Assembly (NCBI RefSeq): GCF_000519205.1
Contig: NZ_JAFB01000024.1
Span: 94,658 to 158,657, forward strand
Reading direction: 5' to 3'
Source: Amycolatopsis taiwanensis DSM 45107
GTDB taxonomy: Bacteria; Actinomycetota; Actinomycetes; Mycobacteriales; Pseudonocardiaceae
Length of the DNA: 64,000 nucleotides
Part shown: one piece after another, positions 59,269 through 64,000 of the stretch
How the letters are laid out: each line of letters starts with the position of its first letter
Numbering within the stretch: position 1 is the stretch's first letter
The notes under the pieces: model-generated
The model's input: only the letters and a program-made list of their open reading frames with translations
Told to the model about the DNA's origin: nothing
Databases searched by the model: none
Position numbers and translations under genes: made by a program

Positions 59269-60872
59269 ACAGACTCCTTCAGGTCGAAGCCGCGGTAGCC
59301 GTCCCTGGCCACCTCGGCACAGATCTCGCGGTACGCGCCGAGCCCGCCGATGAACGGCATGAACACCCGCGGCTTGCCGGGCACGTTGGCGCCCAGATAC
59401 CAGGAGTTCGCCTCGGGGAAGAGCGTTTGCCCGGCAAGCTCGTTGCAGTAGTCGACCCAGCCATCCTGAGCGTGGGTGGCCGGCTCGATCGTGGACCGAC
59501 CCGTGCGGTCCAGGTGGCCGATGGCCTCGGCGATCCACTCGACGTGCTGCTCGGCGGCCAGGATCATGTTCGCCAGTACGGACGGACTGCCCGGCCCGGT
59601 GACGACGAACATGTTGGGAAAGCCCGCCACCATGAGGCCGAGGTAGGTTCGCGGTCCCGCCGACCAGGCATCGCGCAACGCCAGCCCGTCGCGGCCCCGG
59701 ATGTCGATCTTCGCCAGCGCCCCGGTCATCGCGTCGAAGCCGGTGGCGAACACGATGTCGTCCAGTTCGTACTCGGCCGCGGCCGTCCGGATGCCGGCGC
59801 GCGTTATGCGCTCGATGGGCGCGGAGCGGACGTCGACCAGAGTGACGTTGTCCCGGTTGAACGTCTGGTAATAGTCGGTGTCGGTGCAGATCCGCTTCGT
59901 GCCGATGGGGTGGTCGTTGGGAAGGAGCAGATCCGCGATCGCCGGATCGCCGACCATCGCCCGCACCTTCTCGGTGAAGAAGGCGACGGCCTCGTCGTTG
60001 GCGGCACGGTCCCGCAACTGGTCGGGAAAGGTCTTGCTGAACAGGACCCCGCCGAGCTGCCACTGCCGCTCGAAGATCGCACGCCGCTCTTCGGGCGTGG
60101 TCTCCAGCGTGTTCTTCGGGTACGTCTCGTGCGGCGAGCCGCCGCCGCTCGCCCGCGACTTGCGCCGCCGTTCGGCGTAGGTCGCCTTGTAGGCGGCCCG
60201 GCTCTGCGGGGTGTGCGGCTGGTTCTGAGCCGGAATGGAGAAGTTCGCCGTGCGCTGGAACACGTACAGGTGCGCGGCCTGCCGGGCGATCACCGGTGCG
60301 CACTGGATGCCCGAGGAACCCGTGCCGATGACGCCGACCCGTCGCCCGGTGAAGTCCACTTCCCGGTGCGGCCAGCGGGCGGTGTGGTACCACGAGCCGG
60401 TGAACTCGTCGAGGCCGGGGAAGCCGGGGACCCGCACGTCCGACAGCGATCCGGTGGCGAAGACGCAGAATCGAGCGGAAACGGTCTCGCCGGAGTCGGT
60501 GCGCACTCGCCACTGGCCCGCCGGCTCGTCGAACCGAGCGGAGACGACCCTGGTGGAGAAGGTGATGAACCGGCGCAGGCCGTAGCGATCGGCCACATGA
60601 TGCAGATAGCGCAAGATCTCCGGCTGAGTGGCGTAGCGTTCGCTCCAGTCCCATTCCTGTTCCAGCTCGGGATCGAAGGAGTAGGAGTAGTCGATGCTCT
60701 CGACGTCGCAGCGGGCACCGGGATAGCGGTTCCAGTACCAGGTGCCGCCGACGTCGGCCCCGGCCTCGAAACATCGCACGGTCAGCCCCATCGAGTGGAG
60801 CTTGTGCACCATGTACATGCCGGCGGCGCCCGCGCCCACCACGACGACGTCCGCCTGGTCCGGTTCGCTCAT
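59265..60872 (-). CDS. Baeyer-Villiger-type flavin monooxygenase
   Basis: 535 residues. The first Rossmann motif is VVVVGAGAAGMYMVHKLHSM (FAD), the second VGVIGTGSSGIQCAPVIARQ (NADPH), and between them the Baeyer-Villiger fingerprint FTGSWYHTARWP (FxGxxxHxxxWP). GTWYWNRYPGARCDVESIDY and DDIVFATGFDAMTGAL are typical of the cyclohexanone/steroid monooxygenase group. It inserts oxygen next to a ring or side-chain ketone. A promoter (TTTACC at plus 60925-60930, 17 bp, TAGACT at plus 60902-60907) holds a KstR2-type operator in its spacer. Confidence 0.9.
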   Translation of the reverse strand: MSEPDQADVVVVGAGAAGMYMVHKLHSMGLTVRCFEAGADVGGTWYWNRYPGARCDVESIDYSYSFDPELEQEWDWSERYATQPEILRYLHHVADRYGLRRFITFSTRVVSARFDEPAGQWRVRTDSGETVSARFCVFATGSLSDVRVPGFPGLDEFTGSWYHTARWPHREVDFTGRRVGVIGTGSSGIQCAPVIARQAAHLYVFQRTANFSIPAQNQPHTPQSRAAYKATYAERRRKSRASGGGSPHETYPKNTLETTPEERRAIFERQWQLGGVLFSKTFPDQLRDRAANDEAVAFFTEKVRAMVGDPAIADLLLPNDHPIGTKRICTDTDYYQTFNRDNVTLVDVRSAPIERITRAGIRTAAAEYELDDIVFATGFDAMTGALAKIDIRGRDGLALRDAWSAGPRTYLGLMVAGFPNMFVVTGPGSPSVLANMILAAEQHVEWIAEAIGHLDRTGRSTIEPATHAQDGWVDYCNELAGQTLFPEANSWYLGANVPGKPRVFMPFIGGLGAYREICAEVARDGYRGFDLKESV

Positions 60873-60901
60873 CGCTTACCTCCACGTCGAGGTCGAAACC
60901 G

Positions 60902-60930
60902 AGTCTAGGTTAAAGCAAGCGCTTGGTAAA
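60902..60930 (-). promoter_or_regulatory. Promoter and KstR2-type operator of the monooxygenase operon
   Basis: AGCAAGCGCTTGGT (60914-60927) matches AnCAAGnnCTTGnT exactly and sits between TTTACC and TAGACT boxes on the minus strand (17-bp spacer). Confidence 0.8.
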
Positions 60931-60980
60931 CCCATCCCGCCCATTCCGCGTCCCCACCGCAGACCCCCACATCCAGCGCC

Positions 60981-61347
60981 CGAACCCCGCTTCAGACCGC
61001 CGTGTCCCCGCTTCAGACCGCCGTGTCCCCGCTTCAGGACGCTGAGTTCCCGGTTTGAGACGCTGCGTTCCGGGTTCAGGACGCTGCGTTCCGGGTTCAA
61101 AGGTTGTGTTCTGGCTTCGGAACGGGAACTCGCGCGCCTGAATCGGGAACCCGCATGCCTGAACCGGGGACACGCGCGCCTGAATCGGGAACTCGCGCGC
61201 CTGAACCCGGAACTCGGGTGCCTGGGGCTGGAACTCGGGTGCTTGAGACGGGAACTCGCGCGCCTGAACCGGGGACACGCTGGCCTGAACCCGGAACTCG
61301 GGTGCTTGAGTCGGGGACTCGGGTGCCTGGGGCGGGGACACGCCGGG
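60981..61347. repeat. 21-bp tandem repeat array 3 (mirror-image, about seven plus eleven units)
   Basis: Minus-oriented units begin at 60981, 61002, 61023, 61044, 61065, 61086 and 61107 (cores such as GTGTCCCCGCTTCAG, GCGTTCCGGGTTCAG), the last being truncated. Plus-oriented units begin at 61117 and then every 21 bp from 61138 to 61327, ending 61347 with the same GGGGACACGCCGGG-type unit as array 1. The array fills the divergent gap between the monooxygenase and SDR operons, flanked on both sides by KstR2-type operators (60914, 61375). No unique spacers. A long plus-strand frame crosses it but has no ribosome site. Confidence 0.9.
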
Positions 61348-61359
61348 TGGGGTGCGGGG

Positions 61360-61388
61360 TTGACTGGAAGACCAAGCAAGTGCTTGGT
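61360..61388 (+). promoter_or_regulatory. KstR2-type operator and promoter of the SDR-echA20-ipdA operon
   Basis: TTGACT (61360-61365) is followed by AGCAAGTGCTTGGT (61375-61388), an exact match to AnCAAGnnCTTGnT and part of the larger 7-4-7 repeat ACCAAGC/GCTTGGT (61371-61388). A TTGGTA or TGGTAA -10 box would overlap it. Confidence 0.75.
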
Positions 61389-61426
61389 AAAGTTTTCCGT
61401 GATCGTTCCTGGACGGAGGTGCGAGT

Positions 61427-62215
61427 GTGACAGCCGGTTTGGGCCTGGACGGCGCCGTGGTGCTGGTCACCGGTGGTGTGCGGGGTGTCGGTGCCGGGAT
61501 CGCCCGGGTGTTCCTCGCGCACGGTGCCACGGTGGTCACCTGTGCGCGGCACGCGCCGGAGGCGCCGGTGACCGCGGGCGGCCGCGCCGCGGAGTTCCTG
61601 GCGTGCGACGTCCGGGAGGAGGGCCAGGTCAAAGAGCTGGTCGAGCGGGTCGTCGCCGGTCATGGCCGCCTGGACGTGGTCGTGAACAACGCGGGCGGCA
61701 GCCCCTACGTGCCGGCGGCGGAGGCTTCGCCGCGGTTCCACGCCAAGATCGTCGAGCTGAACCTGCTGGCGCCGTTGCTGGTCGCCCAGCATGCCAACGC
61801 GGTGATGCAGCGCCAAGATGGCGGCGGCGCGATCGTGATGGTCTCCAGCGTGAGCGCCGTCCGTCCCTCCCCGGGCACCGCGGCCTACGGGGCGGCGAAG
61901 GCGGGCCTGGACAACCTCGCCACCAGCCTCGCGGTCGAGTGGGCGCCGAAGGTCCGGGTCAACGCGGTGCTCGGCGGCCTGATCCGCACCGAGCAGGCCC
62001 ACCTGCACTACGGCAGCGAGGCGGCCGTGGCCGCGGTCGGCAAGACTGTCCCGCTCGGACGGCTGGCCGAGCCGGAGGAGATCGGCGAGTGCGTCGCGTT
62101 CCTCGCCTCACCACGCGCGTCCTACGTCTCGGGCGCCGCGCTGCTCGCGCACGGCGGTGGTGAGGTTCCCGCGTTCCACTCCGCAACGGATGTCAACCGA
62201 CGGGAGGACAAGTGA
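61427..62215 (+). CDS. SDR of the HIP-degradation operon (Rv3549c-like)
   Basis: 262 residues from GTG 61427, with GGAGGTG 10 bases upstream. VVLVTGGVRGVGAGIARVFL is the cofactor motif, VVNNAGGSPYVPAAEASPRF the NAG region, Ser in MVSSVSAVRPSPGT and YGAAKAGLDNLATSLAVEWA the catalytic Tyr/Lys. Position directly ahead of a second SDR, echA20 and ipdA mirrors the mycobacterial Rv3549c-Rv3548c-echA20-ipdA neighbourhood. Such SDRs oxidise hydroxyl groups of ring C/D acids or their CoA esters. The next gene overlaps its stop. Confidence 0.87.
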   Translation: MTAGLGLDGAVVLVTGGVRGVGAGIARVFLAHGATVVTCARHAPEAPVTAGGRAAEFLACDVREEGQVKELVERVVAGHGRLDVVVNNAGGSPYVPAAEASPRFHAKIVELNLLAPLLVAQHANAVMQRQDGGGAIVMVSSVSAVRPSPGTAAYGAAKAGLDNLATSLAVEWAPKVRVNAVLGGLIRTEQAHLHYGSEAAVAAVGKTVPLGRLAEPEEIGECVAFLASPRASYVSGAALLAHGGGEVPAFHSATDVNRREDK

Positions 62216-63126
62216 GCGAGCTGTGCCGGGACAGGGTCGTCGTGGTCACCGGGGCCGGCCGCGGGATCGGGCGGGCGCACGCGCTGGCCTTCGCCGCCCA
62301 GGGCGCGCGGGTGGTGGTCAACGACGTCGGAGTCGCGCTCGACGGCTCGACGACCGGCGAGGGCCCGGCGGCTGAAGTGGTCGCCGAGATCGCCAAGCGG
62401 GGCGGCACCGCCGTCGCGAACACCGACGACGTCGCCGACTTCGATGGCGCCCGCGGCCTCGTGGCCACGGCGCTGGACCACTTCGGCCGGCTGGATGTGC
62501 TGGTCAACAACGCCGGGTTCGTCCGCGACCGGATGCTGGTGAACCTCGGCGAGGACGAGTGGGACGCGGTCATCCGCGTACACCTCAAGGGCCACTTCGC
62601 GCCGTTGCGGCATGCCGCCGAGTACTGGCGCGCCGAAGCCAAGGCCGGCCGCACTCCGGACGCCAGGGTGATCAACACGAGCTCTGGTGCCGGACTGCTG
62701 GGCAGTGTGGGGCAGGCGAACTATTCGGCGGCCAAGGCCGGCATCGCCGGGCTGACCGTGGTGGCGGCGGCGGAGCTGGCCCGGTACGGGGTGACCGTGA
62801 ACGCGATCGCGCCCTCGGCGCGCACCCGGATGACCGAAGAGGTGTTCGCGGACGCCATGGCCAAGCCGGAGGCGGGATTCGACGCGATGGCCCCGGAGAA
62901 CATCTCCCCGCTGGTGGTCTGGCTGGGCAGCGAACAGTCGCGGGAGGTGACCGGCCGGATCTTCGAAGTGGAGGGTGGCAAGGTGTCGCTCGCGCAGAGC
63001 TGGCGGCACGGGCCGTCGATGGACAAGGGCGAGCGCTGGGATCCCGCCGAGCTCGGGCCGGTGGTGGCGAAGCTGATCGACCAGGCGCCCGAGCCGGAAC
63101 CTGTTTACGGAGAGGCGACGAAGTGA
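62212..63126 (+). CDS. SDR of the HIP-degradation operon (Rv3548c-like)
   Basis: 304 residues from GTG 62212, overlapping the previous stop. VVVVTGAGRGIGRAHALAFA, the insertion VALDGSTTGEGPAAEVVAEI and DVLVNNAGFVRDRMLVNLGE are typical of the MFE-type SDR group. The catalytic set is SSGAGLLGSVGQANYSAAKA. The C-terminal extension WRHGPSMDKGERWDP is shared with the SDR at 51928-52836, so the two are paralogues. It is likely a 3-hydroxyacyl-CoA dehydrogenase for a ring-derived acid. Confidence 0.87.
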   Translation: MSELCRDRVVVVTGAGRGIGRAHALAFAAQGARVVVNDVGVALDGSTTGEGPAAEVVAEIAKRGGTAVANTDDVADFDGARGLVATALDHFGRLDVLVNNAGFVRDRMLVNLGEDEWDAVIRVHLKGHFAPLRHAAEYWRAEAKAGRTPDARVINTSSGAGLLGSVGQANYSAAKAGIAGLTVVAAAELARYGVTVNAIAPSARTRMTEEVFADAMAKPEAGFDAMAPENISPLVVWLGSEQSREVTGRIFEVEGGKVSLAQSWRHGPSMDKGERWDPAELGPVVAKLIDQAPEPEPVYGEATK

Positions 63127-63184
63127 AGCCGCGGCACTCAACTCTTCGACGGGCGCAGATCGCGGAACGGACGGGAGCGAGCTG

Positions 63185-63937
63185 ATGCCGGTGATAACCA
63201 AGCGGGTCTCCGACCACATCGAGGTCGTCACCGTCGACTTCCCGCCGGTGAACGCGTTGCCGGTGCAGGGCTGGTTCGACCTCGCCGCCGCGGTGCGGAA
63301 GGCGGGCGAAGATCCGGACGTGCACGTGGTGGTGTTGCGGGCCGAGGGACGCGGTTTCAACGCCGGGGTGGACATCAAGGAGATCCAGCGCAGCACCGGG
63401 TACGCGGCCCTGGTCGGAGCGAACCGGGGTTGCTACGCGGCGTTCGGTGCGGTGTACGACTGCGCTGTGCCGGTGGTCGCCGCGGTGCACGGCTTCTGCC
63501 TTGGCGGCGGCATCGGCCTCGTCGGCAACTCGGACGTGGTCGTCGCCTCCGAGGATGCCACGTTCGGGGTGCCGGAGGTCGAGCGCGGCGCGCTCGGGGC
63601 GGCCACTCACCTGGCCCGGCTGGTGCCCCAGCACCTGATGCGCGCGCTGTATTTCACCGCGCGCACCATCACCGCGGCCGAGCTGCATTCGTACGGATCG
63701 GTGTACCAGGTGGTGCCCCGGGAGGAGCTGGACGACGCGGCGCTGGCGGTCGCGCGGGACATCGCGGCCAAGGACCCCAGGGTGATCCGCGCGGCGAAGG
63801 AAGCGCTGAACGGCATCGACACCCAGCAGGTGCACCGCAGCTACCGGTTCGAGCAGGGGTTCACTTTCGAACTCAACCTCCTGGGTGCCGCCGACGATGC
63901 CCGCGAGGCTTTCCTTAAGGACAAGGGAAATGACTGA
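63185..63937 (+). CDS. echA20: EchA20, ring D-opening enoyl-CoA hydratase-fold hydrolase
   Basis: 250 residues from ATG 63185. The crotonase fold has RAEGRGFNAGVDIKEIQRST (oxyanion hole 1), GFCLGGGIGLVGNSDVVVAS (oxyanion hole 2) and GVPEVERGALGAATHLARLV. The opening VITKRVSDHIEVVTVDFPPV and the ending NGIDTQQVHRSYRFEQGFTF follow mycobacterial EchA20, which hydrolytically opens the last steroid ring. Its stop overlaps the ipdA ATG, the same order as Rv3550-Rv3551. A 58-bp gap in front holds no other gene. Confidence 0.9.
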   Translation: MPVITKRVSDHIEVVTVDFPPVNALPVQGWFDLAAAVRKAGEDPDVHVVVLRAEGRGFNAGVDIKEIQRSTGYAALVGANRGCYAAFGAVYDCAVPVVAAVHGFCLGGGIGLVGNSDVVVASEDATFGVPEVERGALGAATHLARLVPQHLMRALYFTARTITAAELHSYGSVYQVVPREELDDAALAVARDIAAKDPRVIRAAKEALNGIDTQQVHRSYRFEQGFTFELNLLGAADDAREAFLKDKGND

Positions 63938-64000
63938 CAAGAGGATGACGGCCGACGAGGTGGCGGCCGAGATCAGCGACGGCATGACGATCGGCATCGG
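63930..64000 (+). CDS. ipdA: IpdA, alpha subunit of the ring-opening CoA transferase-fold hydrolase (partial, runs off window)
   Basis: The first 23 residues only, from ATG 63930. DKRMTADEVAAEISDGMTIG is the typical start of CoA-transferase family 1 alpha subunits, and its position one gene after echA20 with an ATGACTGA overlap identifies ipdA. IpdAB opens the last carbocycle of COCHEA-CoA. ipdB should follow outside the window. Confidence 0.85.
   Translation, partial: MTDKRMTADEVAAEISDGMTIGI

Noticed and set aside
60742..62163. A plus-strand open frame of 473 codons through array 3
   Set aside because: It stays open only because the 21-bp unit has no stop in that phase; no ribosome site, and it then overlaps the well supported SDR gene in another frame.
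33706..64000. Antibiotic or other secondary-metabolite gene cluster
   Set aside because: No polyketide synthase, NRPS, terpene or RiPP enzyme is present; the deoxysugar-like and cyclase-like genes are isolated and better explained by catabolism.

Overview
The window looks like chromosome of a high-GC filamentous actinomycete, most likely a Pseudonocardiaceae member such as Amycolatopsis. This rests on the strongly GC-biased third codon positions, GTG/TTG starts, AGGAGG-type ribosome sites, F420-dependent (luciferase-like) oxidoreductases, mycofactocin-type short-chain dehydrogenases and a mycobacterial-style steroid-ring catabolic cluster. I could not run a search, so the genus is inference.

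Left third (about 0-25 kb) is metabolic and transport accessory DNA. A minus-strand sugar operon (426-6375: CUT2 ABC transporter, Gfo/Idh/MocA oxidoreductase, sugar isomerase/epimerase) is divergent from a ROK regulator (6530-7702), with an 11-bp inverted repeat over a leaderless-type promoter. Then come a secreted tannase/feruloyl-esterase-like enzyme, an MFS exporter behind an 18-codon leader ORF with three mutually exclusive RNA segments, a small secreted peptide ending in Cys-Cys, a CtpE-like P-type ATPase and TenA. A second sugar operon follows (15045-20608): GntR/FCD regulator, L-fuconate dehydratase and a second complete CUT2 transporter, with a perfect palindrome inside the promoter spacer. 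A cyclase-family hydrolase is bracketed by two broken transposase pieces. A DrrAB-like ABC exporter is divergent from its probable TetR regulator.

Middle (25-33 kb) is a tightly overlapped three-gene operon: a membrane-anchored proline-rich protein, a PrsW-type intramembrane protease and a 1296-residue secreted RHS-repeat protein. A response-regulator-like protein on the other strand and a SUKH-4-like candidate immunity protein follow, closed by a large nested terminator hairpin.

Right half (33-64 kb) is a catabolic region for steroid rings C/D (the HIP, methylhydrindanedione-propanoate, stage). Recognisable members are fadA6, ipdC, echA20 and the first codons of ipdA at the right edge. Around them lie a KshB-like reductase, three luciferase-like oxidoreductases, a MaoC pair with a second thiolase, a Baeyer-Villiger monooxygenase, a ketosteroid-dehydrogenase-like flavoprotein, five short-chain dehydrogenases and a complete LIV-type ABC transporter with a fused permease-ATPase. 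Copies of a CAAGCGCTTG palindrome, matching the motif I recall for mycobacterial KstR2 (AnCAAGnnCTTGnT), lie at most of the promoters. Three KstR2-like TetR proteins are encoded among them. The unit therefore reads as one regulon for uptake and breakdown of a steroid-derived acid.

Three arrays of strictly 21-bp repeats (271-417, 20611-20911, 60981-61347) punctuate the window. Two are built as mirror images. I do not recognise them as a named element, and they are the most unusual structural feature here.
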